Shown: positions 27,859 to 37,215, counted from the first letter of the stretch. The stretch is DNA of 64,000 nucleotides from JARFQW01 sp963842955 (GCA_963842955.1 CAWJIJ010000008.1:62001-126000), one strand, 5' to 3'. Made by a program: numbers and translations. Notes: generated by a model not told the origin, from the sequence alone.

Positions 27859-28161
27859 ATGACGAAATCCGAGCTCATTGACATCATCGCCCGGAAGCAG
27901 CGGCACCTGCCGACCAAGGACGTGGAACTTGCGGTCAAGCACCTCCTGGAGGTGATGAGCACAAATCTGGCCGACGGCGAGCGCATCGAAGTGCGCGGTT
28001 TCGGCAGTTTTTCGTTGCACTTCCGCCCACCACGGCTGGGACGCAACCCCAAGACCGGGGAAGCCGTGGCGCTGGCCGGAAAACACGTGCCCCATTTCAA
28101 GCCCGGGAAGGACCTGCGCGAACGGGTGAACACCGGACGCCATTTCCCCATCAAGAGCTGA
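27859..28161 (+). CDS. ihfB: Integration host factor subunit beta
   Basis: HU/IHF-fold protein of 100 aa. MTKSELIDIIARKQRHLPTK starts the dimer helices, GERIEVRGFGSFSLHFR is the beta core, and GRNPKTGEAVAL contains the minor-groove intercalating Pro (R-N-P-K-T-G). VPHFKPGKDLRERV closes the fold. It sits after rpsA as in E. coli. Confidence 0.96.
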   Translation: MTKSELIDIIARKQRHLPTKDVELAVKHLLEVMSTNLADGERIEVRGFGSFSLHFRPPRLGRNPKTGEAVALAGKHVPHFKPGKDLRERVNTGRHFPIKS

Positions 28162-28248
28162 TCCTGCCTCAAACCAGGTTGCCAAGCCGCCGGCGCTTGG
28201 GGCAATCTGACGCGGAACCGGGAGCATCGGCTCCCTCGAGGGCGGGTA

Positions 28249-28572
28249 ATGTTTCGACGAGTCCTGTTAATCGTTCTTCTCGTGGCCGTAGCGCTGCTCG
28301 CGGCCTTGTTCGGATGGCTTAACCCGGACGCTGTCACCCTGGATCTTGGATTCGCCGCTTTCACGGCGCCGCTTTCCTTCGTCTGCATCGGAGCGCTGCT
28401 GGTCGGCTGGCTTTTCGGGATCGGCACCGGATCGGTGTGGAGCTTCAAGAAGTCCCGGCAGAACCGGAAGCTTCAGAAGAGCCTGGATGTCACCCAGGCG
28501 GAACTGAGCCAGGCCCGTCAGGCGGCCGTCCAGCAGGCCGCGCCGTTACCTGTTCCGGATGGCAACGGATAA
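28249..28572 (+). CDS. lapA: Lipopolysaccharide assembly protein LapA-domain protein
   Basis: Protein of 107 aa with two membrane helices (LLIVLLVAVALLAALFGW and LSFVCIGALLVGWLFGI) and a short cytoplasmic coiled tail rich in Q, A and K/R. NPDAVTLDLGF between them is the DUF1049/LapA signature. It overlaps lapB by 14 bp. The LapA/LapB pair controls LpxC proteolysis and LPS output. Confidence 0.92.
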   Translation: MFRRVLLIVLLVAVALLAALFGWLNPDAVTLDLGFAAFTAPLSFVCIGALLVGWLFGIGTGSVWSFKKSRQNRKLQKSLDVTQAELSQARQAAVQQAAPLPVPDGNG

Positions 28573-29770
28573 CACGCTACTTCTCGGTCTCCTGTTCGTC
28601 ATCGCGGCCGGCATCGGCTGGGCGGTGGCCCGCTATACCCAGTCGGGCCGCGTGGAAGAGCGGGCGGAGCGCAGGTACGCCCGGCGCTACTTCGAGGGGC
28701 TCAATTTCCTGCTGGATGAACAGCCCGACAAGGCAGCCGAGGTCTTTGCCAGCATGGCTGGGTCGGAGGAGGAGGACATCGATGTCCAGTTTGCGCTCGG
28801 GCATATCTTTCGCCGCCGAGGGGAGGTCCAGCGGGCCATTCAGATCCATCAGAACCTTTTGGCTCGGCCGGGTCTGTCGAGGGCCCATCGGGACCGGGCG
28901 CTTTACGGGCTGGCCGACGACTACCTGAAAGCCGGGCTGCTCGATCGCGCCGAGAGTCTGTTCGAAGAAGTATCGGGATCGCCGACCCGCGGCGAGGAGG
29001 CGCTCCGAAAGCTGATCCGGATCTACGAGCAGGAGCGGGAGTGGCAGCAGGCTGTCGCGGCACAAAATCGCCTCGCCTCGATCAGCCGGCGCGACGATGA
29101 ATCGGTCGTAGCGCACTACTACTGCGAGCTCGCCGAGCAGGCGGAGGCGGCGGGCGACCTCGACAAAGCCCGGGAACTGCTGCAACGCGCCCGCCATGCC
29201 GATCGGGACTCGCCGCGGGGACGGCTTATGCGGGCGCGGATCGCCGCCCGCCAGGGGGATCATCGGCTGGCCGTCCGGCTTTATCGGAACCTGCTGCTCT
29301 CCGATCCGGGATTCGCCGGTGAAGCCCTGCCTCATCTCCAGGCAACACTCCGGGATGCGGGTCAGGAGGAACGGTATCCGGTCCTTCTCGAGGAACTCCT
29401 CGCCAAGCAGCCCTCACTGGCGGCTGGTATCGCCCATACCGCAATATCAGAGCCCGGTTACGAGGATCCCGTGAGCCAGCGCTGCGTTGAGCAGTTCGTC
29501 GGAAACGACGAGACCCTCACGGACCTCTTCGAGATTCTCCGCGTGCGCGCCGCGGGTGAGGAGCCGCCAGGAGATGCGGTCGATCGGATCGTGACGGCGC
29601 TGCGGCGGCTGGCCAAGGCCGGGCCCCGTTACCGCTGCACGCAGTGCGGCTTCTCGGGCAGTCAGCTCTACTGGCAATGCCCGAGCTGCAAGTCCTGGGA
29701 TACGACCCGGCCTCTGTTTCTGTTTCGAATCGAGGTCCAGCCTTCAGGGCCAAGGCCTGCCAAGGCATAG
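28559..29770 (+). CDS. lapB: Lipopolysaccharide assembly protein LapB
   Basis: Protein of 403 aa with an N-terminal membrane anchor (LLLGLLFVIAAGIGWAVARY), about nine tetratricopeptide repeats, and a C-terminal rubredoxin-like zinc knuckle CTQCGFSGSQLYWQCPSC. LapB (YciM) recruits FtsH to LpxC and so balances LPS with phospholipid. Translationally coupled to lapA. Confidence 0.95.
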   Translation: MATDNTLLLGLLFVIAAGIGWAVARYTQSGRVEERAERRYARRYFEGLNFLLDEQPDKAAEVFASMAGSEEEDIDVQFALGHIFRRRGEVQRAIQIHQNLLARPGLSRAHRDRALYGLADDYLKAGLLDRAESLFEEVSGSPTRGEEALRKLIRIYEQEREWQQAVAAQNRLASISRRDDESVVAHYYCELAEQAEAAGDLDKARELLQRARHADRDSPRGRLMRARIAARQGDHRLAVRLYRNLLLSDPGFAGEALPHLQATLRDAGQEERYPVLLEELLAKQPSLAAGIAHTAISEPGYEDPVSQRCVEQFVGNDETLTDLFEILRVRAAGEEPPGDAVDRIVTALRRLAKAGPRYRCTQCGFSGSQLYWQCPSCKSWDTTRPLFLFRIEVQPSGPRPAKA

Positions 29771-29883
29771 TTTCCGGCAACCAGGGCCGAATTTCCCCAC
29801 TGTTCGCCACGCCACCCCAGGGCACGGTATGCACACGGCCGGGGTGCCGGCCGCCTGCAAATCCGTTTCAAGGAGGAACTTCA

Positions 29884-30164
29884 ATGGGGATCAGGATCTG
29901 GATGCCGTTTCATTGCCGCCTGGCTTCTGCCCGGGCTGACCCTGGCCGGGCCCGTGGATATCAACAGCGCCGATGCACAGACCCTGGCGACGGGAACTCG
30001 ATGGCGTGGGCCTTGCCCGGGCCGAGGCCATCGTCGCCTGGAGAGACACCAACGGGCCCTTTGCCACGCCCGAGGCCCTGCTCGAGGTCAAGGGCGTAGG
30101 CCCATCCGTACTGGAAAAGAATCGTGAAAATATTCGCCTGGAGGCGGTTGGCGGAGGTCAGTAG
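29884..30164 (+). pseudogene. ComEA-like helix-hairpin-helix protein, two frame breaks
   Basis: Three frames together give a 92-aa exported protein. MGIRIWMPF is followed (after an extra C near 29911) by the hydrophobic IAAWLLPGLTLA and VDINSADAQTLAT, then (after an extra G near 29992-29994) ELDGVGLARAEAIVAWR and LLEVKGVGPSVLEKNRENI. The last part is the tandem HhH DNA-binding unit of ComEA. The SD AAGGAGGA before 29884 is strong. Small proteins of this type bind DNA in the periplasm, in some species for natural competence. Both breaks lie at short homopolymers, so error is suspected. Confidence 0.85.
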
Positions 30165-30171
30165 CCCGGAG

Positions 30172-30203
30172 CCCGGGGACGGTCGTCGTCCCCGGGGTTT
30201 TTT
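30172..30203 (+). terminator. Rho-independent terminator after comEA-like gene
   Basis: Ten-bp perfect stem CCCGGGGACG / CGTCCCCGGG, loop GTCGT, then GTTTTTT. Confidence 0.93.
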
Positions 30204-30308
30204 CATTGGCCTGGATTGGCCTGCTTAGGCAAATTCGGGAATCACTCCCTTGCCGCCCGCAAGCACCGTGTGCCAGCATACGGGCCCTTTCGATGCTGGA
30301 GTCGCTTC

Positions 30309-31196
30309 GTGGCTGCCCCGATACAGTACGCCGTGTTCCCCGTTGCGGGTAAAGGAACCCGCTTTTTGCCGGCAACCAAGGCCAATCCGAAGGAGATGCT
30401 TCCGATTGTCGACAAGCCGCTTATTCAGTATGCGGTGGAGGAGGCCATAGCGGCCGGTGCGACCAACCTCGTATTCATTACCGGCCGGCACAAGCGCGCC
30501 ATCGAAGATCATTTCGACATCGACCCCGAACTGGAGCAGTTACTCGACGAAAAGAACAAGGACGAGTTACTCGGAATCATTCGCAATATCGTTCCGGACG
30601 ACGTCTCTTGTATCTACGTTCGCCAGGGGGAACCTCTTGGCCTTGGACATGCGGTCCTCTGCGCCAGGCCGGTTGTGGGCAACGCTCCGTTCTTTGTCCA
30701 CCTTGCGGATGACCTGATCGATGCCGAAGTGCCAGCGCTTGCCCAGATGCGCGACGTCTTCGAAAACGAGCACGCCAGTATCCTCGGGGTCGAGCCGGTT
30801 CCGGCCGAACATACGGATCAGTACGGAATCATCGATGGCCACAACAACGGCGAGCGCTTGTCCCGTCTGAAAGGCATCGTCGAAAAGCCGAAGCCCGAAG
30901 ATGCACCATCCCGCTACGCGGTGGTGGGCCGCTACATCCTGACACCACGCATTTTCGAGCACCTTGAACGGACTGGCGCAGGGACCGGTGGGGAGATCCA
31001 GCTGACCGATGCGATAGCCAGCCTCATGGACGAGGAGCCCGTCTACAGCTACGAGTTCGAGGGTGAGCGCTTCGATTGCGGGAGCAAACTGGGTTACCTC
31101 CAGGCCGGCGTGCATTTCGGTTTGCGCCACCCGGAGTTTGGCCAGACGTTTCGGGCGAGCCTGCGGCGGATGGTGAACGATTGTCCAGAGAGCTGA
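30309..31196 (+). CDS. galU: UTP--glucose-1-phosphate uridylyltransferase
   Basis: Protein of 295 aa; GTG at 30309 with a GGAG upstream matches the family start (AVFPVAGKGTRFLPATKA). KEMLPIVDKPLIQYAVEEA, VFITGRHKRAIEDHFD, the KAFVCARP-equivalent LCARPVVGNAPF and GTGGEIQLTDAI are diagnostic. It makes UDP-glucose for envelope polysaccharides. The frame is open upstream, but that part has no similarity. Confidence 0.95.
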   Translation: MAAPIQYAVFPVAGKGTRFLPATKANPKEMLPIVDKPLIQYAVEEAIAAGATNLVFITGRHKRAIEDHFDIDPELEQLLDEKNKDELLGIIRNIVPDDVSCIYVRQGEPLGLGHAVLCARPVVGNAPFFVHLADDLIDAEVPALAQMRDVFENEHASILGVEPVPAEHTDQYGIIDGHNNGERLSRLKGIVEKPKPEDAPSRYAVVGRYILTPRIFEHLERTGAGTGGEIQLTDAIASLMDEEPVYSYEFEGERFDCGSKLGYLQAGVHFGLRHPEFGQTFRASLRRMVNDCPES

Positions 31197-31345
31197 CGAC
31201 CCCCGGGAGTGAGGCGCCACTGCGCTGACGGACGACCCGGCGGGCCGAGCCCGGCCCTGTGAAACGGGCCCCGGGCAGGCGCAATGCCGGCAAACCGGTG
31301 AGATTCTGACAATGCCCGGGGGATTGGTGATCAACTCCCCATAAC

Positions 31346-31374
31346 AAAAGAGGCCCCCCCGGGGCCTCTTTTTT
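31346..31374. terminator. Bidirectional terminator between galU and cytochrome c gene
   Basis: Stem GAGGCCCC / GGGGCCTC with loop CCC, flanked by AAAA on the left and TTTTTT on the right. It can end galU on the plus strand and the cytochrome c gene on the minus strand. Confidence 0.92.
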
Positions 31375-31430
31375 ATCGGAAAGGGCAGCGGAAAAGCTCC
31401 CGCTGCCCTGGTCCGGTTTCGGCCGTGCGG

Positions 31431-31709
31431 CTACTCGCCGCCAGTGGCCCAGTACGCCGCGATATTCGCGATATCGGTGTCGGTCAGTTCCTTGGGCTCG
31501 CCGCTTTTGTGCTTGATGTCGCCGGTCTTGACACCCTTGAGCAGGGCGGCGATGTCAGCGGCACTTTCTCCTTCCCAGTCCTCGGCATAGTGACATTCGC
31601 CGCAATGTTCCTCTGCCACGGCCTTGCCTGCATCGACGTCAGCGGCAACTCCAGGCAGGGTCCAGAGGGCAAACGGCACTGCCAGCGCGGTCATGCTGAG
31701 CTTTTTCAT
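31431..31709 (-). CDS. Class I monoheme cytochrome c (periplasmic)
   Basis: Protein of 92 aa with a signal peptide (MKKLSMTALAVPFALWTLPGVAA). The single heme motif CGECH is near residue 36, and a C-terminal helix (LTDTDIANIAAYWA) is typical of small class I cytochromes. The Met ligand is not obvious. It is divergent from the first decaheme gene, sharing a 319-bp control region, so it is a good candidate for the soluble electron carrier to MtrA (inference). Confidence 0.88.
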   Translation of the reverse strand: MKKLSMTALAVPFALWTLPGVAADVDAGKAVAEEHCGECHYAEDWEGESAADIAALLKGVKTGDIKHKSGEPKELTDTDIANIAAYWATGGE

Positions 31710-32028
31710 GGTCGGTTTCTCCAGGATGATTGGCGGAATTGAACGCTGAGTTCCCTATATCCGGAGGCTAGTACACCGTGGGGTCAGCATGCAACCAGGC
31801 ATCAATGCCCGCAGCAGACTCTTATTAGTGGTGTGCGTTCGGCGAATGTATCTGGATTCCCGTCTAGGTAGATCCACCTATGGCTGGACATTCCTGATTA
31901 CGCTGAAATGGCGCCGCGGGCGCTCCGGCCCTGGTTGGGCGCGGGCAATGGGAACTGGCGGGGGATGCCAATCCGTGGGATTGTGTCTGTTGTGGAAGTT
32001 TGTGGCCGTGGTCACGGGGGAAACGATC
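31710..32028. promoter_or_regulatory. Divergent control region of cytochrome c and first decaheme gene
   Basis: No gene is supported here. The frame of the decaheme gene stays open back to 31789, but the region lacks coding features. It contains the dyad at 31864-31881, which recurs before the second decaheme gene. GGGGGAAACG at 32016-32025 is the ribosome-binding site for the ATG at 32029. Confidence 0.55.
31864..31881 (+). promoter_or_regulatory. Dyad element CTAGGT-N7-ACCTA, copy 1
   Basis: CTAGGTAGATCCACCTAT contains the inverted repeat TAGGT/ACCTA. The same 18-mer with three changes occurs at 34682-34699. Copies lie 148 and 89 bp before the two adjacent decaheme genes. A shared operator is inferred. 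Confidence 0.45.
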
Positions 32029-34500
32029 ATGCGATCGGCATTTTGGGAACGCACGAAGAATCTCTTCGTCATTGTCATCGGGGTTGCGGCGCTCGCGCTG
32101 AGCGGCTGTAGCGGAGACGACGGCGATGACGGCAGGGACGGTGCCCAAGGTGGTACCGGTCCTGTCGGCCAGGCTTGCTGGGACCTGAACAACAACGGTA
32201 TCGGCGATTTGCCGGAAGAAGATACCAATGGCGATGGTGTCGTTGACGTCCTCGACTGCCGGGCCCCGATCACAAATGTTGGCGGGGCAGACATCAGCAA
32301 TCCGGACATTCTCAATCGGATTGAGGGTTTCGAGGCCGAGATCACGAGTGTGTCGATCGAGAGCCCGCCGGTCGTCGACTTCACTCTCAAGACCGCCAAC
32401 GGTATATCGGCTGTGGGCCTGGGCGAGGCCGGCGAAGTCCGTGCGATGATCTCCAAGCTCAATCCCGCGGCGGGCGGGTTGCCTGAGAACTACGAGAGCT
32501 ACTTCAACACCATCGAGGAAGGCGGGGCGCCGAACGTCATCGAGAAAGCCCTGCATGCCGCCAACGACCGCGGCGGCGAACTCGTGGACAACGGCGACGG
32601 CTCGTACACTTACACTTTCGCCAACGATCCGACCACCGGCGAAGCCATCGAAGGCGCGGTGGCCGTTCCTGTCGAGTGGGAGCCGGATCTGACCCATGCC
32701 ATCGGTCTGGAAATTCGCGTCGAGAACGACGACGGCGTGGACCTGGATCCGCCGAACCCGGTGGTGCATATCATTCCGTCCACCGGCGCCGATTCCGACA
32801 TGACGAAAGCCATCGCGGCGACGGCGGACTGCAACAGCTGCCACGAGAAGCTGGCCTTCCACGGCAATCATCGTCAGACCACGCCCTACTGCCAGACTTG
32901 CCACAACCCGTACACCCGTGATCAGAACGGCGGCGAGCTCGTCGATCTCGCCTACATGACCCATTCGATTCATGCTTCCAGCGTCCGCGCGGGGCAGGAA
33001 ACCACCGAGGGCGAGTACAGCTACATCGTTTACGGCTTCAACGACTCGTTGAACGATTTCTCCGAGGTCACTTATCCGCAGAGCACGCTGTATTGCGAAA
33101 ACTGCCACGAGGCCGGCGAGGACACGCCGGATGGTGACGCGTGGCTGACCACGGCCACGGCCGAGGCCTGCGGTGGTTGCCACGTCGCCGGGCTGAAGGC
33201 CAGTGCCCCCGATGCCACCACCGGTCTGTCCACGTATCGCTACGCGCACTCGCCCGAGAACTTCCCGTCCGGCTTCGAGCAGCCTTCCGGCACCTGCGTG
33301 AACTGCCACGGCACCGGGTTGTTCGTGGACACGCTTGAGGCCCACATCAAGGGTGCCCGGCTGGAGCGTGACCTTGGTGAGAACTTCGTGTACGAGATCC
33401 TCCGGGTGGAAAACTCCGCCCCGGGACAGAGGCCGGTGGTGCGCTTTCTGGTCTCGGATCCTGACGGCAACCCCTACGACATCGTCAACGATCCGGAGTT
33501 TGGCGATGGCGCCAGCCTGACCGTGGATATCGCCTGGGATACGGATGACTACTACAACGAAGGCTCCGGCAGCACCGGCGACGGCAGCGGCCCGCCGGGA
33601 CAGCCGGTGGGTATCCCGCTGGCTACGCTCAAGACCGACGCTGTGCGGCAGAGCAACGGCGCCTACGACATTACTTCACCCATCGCGATTCCGGCGGACA
33701 TTACGGGCAACGTCGTTGTCGGACTTGAAGGCCATCCGGTCGTCGCGGTTGAAGGGGAGGAAGAGCCCGTTGAAGCGGCACCGGTGAGCATCGTATTCCC
33801 GACGGATCCCAACGGTCCCTTCAGGGGCGAGGGCCGGCCGGAACTGGTGGATCAGGAAAGCTGCAACAATTGCCATGAATTCCTGGCATTCCACGGCAAT
33901 AACCGCAACAACAACGCCCAGCAGTGCATCCTCTGCCACACCGCCGATGCCACGGACGTTCGCCGGCGTCAGCTCGCTGGCGTTGACTGGAACAATCCGG
34001 ATCCGACGGATGGTCGGGGCGAGCAGTCGGTGGCCATGGGCTACATGCTGCACTCGCTGCATCGCTCGAACATCGTGCTGTACGGTTTCGCCTTTGTGCC
34101 GGGTGTCGGTGTCTCGGGCGGTCCCAACGACTTCACCGAAGTCACTTATCCGGGTGAGTTGGCCAACTGCAATGCCTGCCACGTGGACGACAGCTACTAC
34201 GGCGCACGTTCGACGGCTCGGGCCATCACGGTAGGTACCGGCGCGGATCGCGCCATCTCGGCGGATGACGAGGCCATCACGCCGACCACGGCGGCATGCT
34301 ACGCCTGCCATACCGACGACAACTCGGCCGCCCATATGCTGTCAAACGGCGGCTATATCGCTGATGGTGATCCCGCAACCGTCGAAGCGGTGCTCAAGGG
34401 TGACCTGGGCAGCAATGCAGCGACCACCGAGTCCTGCGGGACCTGCCACGGCCAGGGCAGGATCGCCGATGTTGGCGTCGCCCACGGCCTGGCGGACTGA
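32029..34500 (+). CDS. OmcA/MtrC family decaheme c-type cytochrome, outer-membrane lipoprotein (copy 1)
   Basis: Protein of 823 aa. The signal peptide ends in a lipobox LSGC, then an Asp/Gly-rich linker (SGDDGDDGRDGAQGG) and a Cys-bracketed EF-hand-like segment (DLNNNGIGD, DTNGDGVVD). Ten CxxCH motifs form two pentaheme groups (about residues 268-427 and 612-807). The groups are internally alike (CHEKLAFHGN/CHEFLAFHGN, YMTHSIH/YMLHSLH, DFSEVTYP/DFTEVTYP), showing an old duplication, and are separated by beta-rich domains. This is the MtrC/OmcA architecture: a surface cytochrome that passes electrons between MtrAB and extracellular acceptors or donors. Confidence 0.95.
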   Translation: MRSAFWERTKNLFVIVIGVAALALSGCSGDDGDDGRDGAQGGTGPVGQACWDLNNNGIGDLPEEDTNGDGVVDVLDCRAPITNVGGADISNPDILNRIEGFEAEITSVSIESPPVVDFTLKTANGISAVGLGEAGEVRAMISKLNPAAGGLPENYESYFNTIEEGGAPNVIEKALHAANDRGGELVDNGDGSYTYTFANDPTTGEAIEGAVAVPVEWEPDLTHAIGLEIRVENDDGVDLDPPNPVVHIIPSTGADSDMTKAIAATADCNSCHEKLAFHGNHRQTTPYCQTCHNPYTRDQNGGELVDLAYMTHSIHASSVRAGQETTEGEYSYIVYGFNDSLNDFSEVTYPQSTLYCENCHEAGEDTPDGDAWLTTATAEACGGCHVAGLKASAPDATTGLSTYRYAHSPENFPSGFEQPSGTCVNCHGTGLFVDTLEAHIKGARLERDLGENFVYEILRVENSAPGQRPVVRFLVSDPDGNPYDIVNDPEFGDGASLTVDIAWDTDDYYNEGSGSTGDGSGPPGQPVGIPLATLKTDAVRQSNGAYDITSPIAIPADITGNVVVGLEGHPVVAVEGEEEPVEAAPVSIVFPTDPNGPFRGEGRPELVDQESCNNCHEFLAFHGNNRNNNAQQCILCHTADATDVRRRQLAGVDWNNPDPTDGRGEQSVAMGYMLHSLHRSNIVLYGFAFVPGVGVSGGPNDFTEVTYPGELANCNACHVDDSYYGARSTARAITVGTGADRAISADDEAITPTTAACYACHTDDNSAAHMLSNGGYIADGDPATVEAVLKGDLGSNAATTESCGTCHGQGRIADVGVAHGLAD

Positions 34501-34560
34501 CATGAGGGCGGAAGGGGCCTTGACGGGCCCCTGACCGTCGCCACACAAGACAAGGCTGAG

Positions 34561-34587
34561 GGCCGGGGCTTCCCCGGCCTTTTTTTG
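34561..34587 (+). terminator. Rho-independent terminator after first decaheme gene
   Basis: Stem GGCCGGGG / CCCCGGCC, loop CTT, followed by seven T. A weaker hairpin GGGGCC-ttgacg-GGCCCC lies just upstream (34514-34531). The following decaheme gene therefore needs its own promoter. Confidence 0.93.
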
Positions 34588-34681
34588 GCCCCCCCTCAAT
34601 CCGACCTGTCGTTGTGTCGATGATCTGTAGAAGCTCATCGGTCACGGCCGGTTCTCGTGTTGAGGCAACCTTCGTCGCCCC

Positions 34682-34699
34682 CTAGGTAGAAACCCCTAT
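34682..34699 (+). promoter_or_regulatory. Dyad element, copy 2, before second decaheme gene
   Basis: CTAGGTAGAAACCCCTAT, 15 of 18 bases identical to copy 1. It is immediately followed by ATATC, so the right arm may overlap a -10 region. Confidence 0.45.
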
Positions 34700-34787
34700 A
34701 TCGACCCGGCGTGCTATCCCGTGCAATAGGCTCTGCCGTATCTCGCTTGCGCCGTTGGCCCGGCCCTGCGCTCTTGAGGAAGAATTT

Positions 34788-37088
34788 ATGACTGGATTGT
34801 TTGCTGGACGCCGATTTTCAATGCTCGGCGTTGTTGCAGTGGCGCTTACCGTTGCGAGCTGCGGCGGATCCAACGGAAGCGACGGCGAACAAGGACCCGC
34901 AGGGCCACAGGGTTCATTCGGGCAGGCCTGCTGGGACCTGAACAACAACGGCATCGGTGATCTTCCGGATGAGGACACCAACGGTGACGGCGTGGTTGAT
35001 GTGAACGACTGCCGGTCGCCGATTGCAGGCGCCGGAACGGATCTGGGTAGCCCCCTGGCCATCGAGCGCCTGCTGGCCGCCGGTGAGCCGATCGTCGTCG
35101 AGATCACCGAAGCATCGGTGGCGAGCCCCCCGATCCTGGAGTTGAACGTAACAGACAGCGCTGGCAACGGTCTGAGCAATCTCGAAGCTGCGGCCAGTAT
35201 CAGCTGCACCATGAACAAGTTGCTGCCGCCGGCGAACGGATTCCCGGCACAGTGGCAGAGCTACATCAACGAGTTCGAGGTGGCGCGAGAAGGCACCCAG
35301 AGCCCGAACTTGCTCCAGCAGGCCCTGCAGGCCGAAGCGGAAGGCGGCACCCTCATCGACAATGGGGACGGGACTTACACCTTTACCTACACCACGGACA
35401 TCACCAACGTCACCGAGCCGGTGGACGTGGCCTATGAGCCGGGTCTGACCCACAGGGCAGGTTGCGAGGTTCGGTTCGAGGAAGCGTCTGCGCTGAACCC
35501 GGACAATCCGACGATGGATTTCGTGCCGGATGGCGGCATGGGCTCGGGCGATAAGTCCATCGCGGATACGGCGAGCTGCAACAGCTGCCATGATCGTCTG
35601 GCCTTCCATGGCGGAGGGCGCTTCACGGCTGACTACTGCGTGACCTGCCACAGCCCGGGCACCAGGGACCAGGATTACGGAGAGCTGCTCGACATGGGTC
35701 CCATGACCCATTCGCTGCACGCGGCCGCCGTTCGTCGTGACCAGGAATCCACTGAGGGCGAATACAGCTTCATCGTTTATGGTTTTGGGGAGAACTTCAA
35801 TGCGCCACCGGATGACTTCTCCGAAGTGACGTATCCCCAGACCACGCTGTATTGCGAGAACTGTCATGAAGCCTCCGAGGACACGCCGGACGGCAACGCG
35901 TGGCTTGAAACGGCCACCGCCGAAACCTGCGGCGGGTGTCACGTCAGCGGCCTCAAATCCACCGATCCGGATCCGGTGACCGGTATCTCGTCCTACAGCT
36001 ACCTGCACGTGGGCGAGAATGGCCCGACGGGTGTGGAGGTTCCGAGTGGTTCGTGCCTCAACTGTCATGGGTCTGCGGGCTTCGTGTCCAACCTGGAGGT
36101 CCATCAGAAGGGTGATCGGCTGTCCCGTGAACTGGGCGAGGGTCTGTTCGCGCTGGAGATTCTCAGTGCGGAGAACACCGGCCCCGGTGAGACGCCCACG
36201 GTCACGATCCGCGTGACCAATCCGGAGGACGGGACGGCTTACGACATCCTGAACGATCCCGAGTTTGGCGAAAACGGCGCCATGGACATCTACATGGCAT
36301 GGACGACAGCCGACTACTACAACGGCGACGAACTGGGCAACTCCGTGCCATCAGGCAACGGGCAGCCGATCCGGCTGCGGCTTGCCGACATCAAGGCCAA
36401 TGGAACCGCCAATGCGGACGGGAGCCTTTCGGTGCTGTCGCCGATCGCGCTGCCGGCGGACTACACGGGCGACCTCGGGGTTTCCCTGGGCTCGCGGCCG
36501 GATGTGGACGGTGTTCGGGCGTATGCTCGGTCAGTGACATTCTTCCCGGCATCGGAGCGCGAATCGGTCGTGGACATCGCCCGCTGCGACAGCTGTCATG
36601 AGTATCTGAGCTTCCACGGCGGGAATCGCAATGATGACGTGGGAACCTGTCTGACCTGCCATAACGCAGATGCGTCGAGTAGCGGTGGTACCTCCATTTC
36701 GCTGCTCTACCTCGGGCACGCTATTCATGCGGCCCAGGGTGATTTCGAAGAAGTCACCTATCCGGGACGTATCTCCAACTGCACCGCGTGCCATGTTGAC
36801 GACAGCTTCTATCAGGCGCGTTCCACCGCCAGGGCGGTGAGTACGAGTGGTGGAGCCAGCAGCGCGGTGTGGACCGATGATCTGGCGACCACAGCCACGA
36901 CGTTCGCCTGCTCCACCTGCCATACGGATAGCCAGTCGTCGGCGCACATGCAGCAAAATGGTGGCCAGGTCGATGTGCAGAAGGGCGACATCGGCAATCC
37001 GCCGGTGGGCCAGGAGACTTGTAGCATTTGCCATGGTCCGGGAAGAGTTGCTGACGTTGCCGAGGCGCATAACGTCGATCTGGACTGA
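34788..37088 (+). CDS. OmcA/MtrC family decaheme c-type cytochrome, outer-membrane lipoprotein (copy 2)
   Basis: Protein of 766 aa; start at 34788 with GAGGAAGA upstream. Lipobox VASC, a collagen-like linker (GEQGPAGPQG) and the same EF-hand-like Cys-bracketed module as copy 1 (CWDLNNNGIGDLPDEDTNGD). Ten CxxCH motifs fall in two groups (about 264-425 and 605-749), colinear with copy 1 over its whole length. It is therefore a tandem paralogue. It lies directly upstream of mtrA- and mtrB-like genes, so it is the best MtrC equivalent of the conduit. Confidence 0.95.
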   Translation: MTGLFAGRRFSMLGVVAVALTVASCGGSNGSDGEQGPAGPQGSFGQACWDLNNNGIGDLPDEDTNGDGVVDVNDCRSPIAGAGTDLGSPLAIERLLAAGEPIVVEITEASVASPPILELNVTDSAGNGLSNLEAAASISCTMNKLLPPANGFPAQWQSYINEFEVAREGTQSPNLLQQALQAEAEGGTLIDNGDGTYTFTYTTDITNVTEPVDVAYEPGLTHRAGCEVRFEEASALNPDNPTMDFVPDGGMGSGDKSIADTASCNSCHDRLAFHGGGRFTADYCVTCHSPGTRDQDYGELLDMGPMTHSLHAAAVRRDQESTEGEYSFIVYGFGENFNAPPDDFSEVTYPQTTLYCENCHEASEDTPDGNAWLETATAETCGGCHVSGLKSTDPDPVTGISSYSYLHVGENGPTGVEVPSGSCLNCHGSAGFVSNLEVHQKGDRLSRELGEGLFALEILSAENTGPGETPTVTIRVTNPEDGTAYDILNDPEFGENGAMDIYMAWTTADYYNGDELGNSVPSGNGQPIRLRLADIKANGTANADGSLSVLSPIALPADYTGDLGVSLGSRPDVDGVRAYARSVTFFPASERESVVDIARCDSCHEYLSFHGGNRNDDVGTCLTCHNADASSSGGTSISLLYLGHAIHAAQGDFEEVTYPGRISNCTACHVDDSFYQARSTARAVSTSGGASSAVWTDDLATTATTFACSTCHTDSQSSAHMQQNGGQVDVQKGDIGNPPVGQETCSICHGPGRVADVAEAHNVDLD

Positions 37089-37121
37089 GTTGCCGCGGCG
37101 GCCGGGCAACGTGAAGATGAG

Positions 37122-37164
37122 GTCCATGAGGCGGGCCGGGGTTGACCCGGCCCGCCTCATGGAC
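37122..37164 (+). other. Perfect 19-bp inverted repeat between second decaheme and MtrA genes
   Basis: Arms 37122-37140 and 37146-37164 are exact reverse complements around a GTTGA loop. As RNA this is a very stable hairpin. No T-run follows, so it looks like an mRNA stabiliser, processing site or attenuator rather than a standard terminator. It lies 52 bp before the mtrA-like ATG. Confidence 0.85.
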
Positions 37165-37215
37165 GACAAAGGGCGGCGAGAAATGGACGAAGGGATGCCG
37201 ATGGGAGGGCACCGG

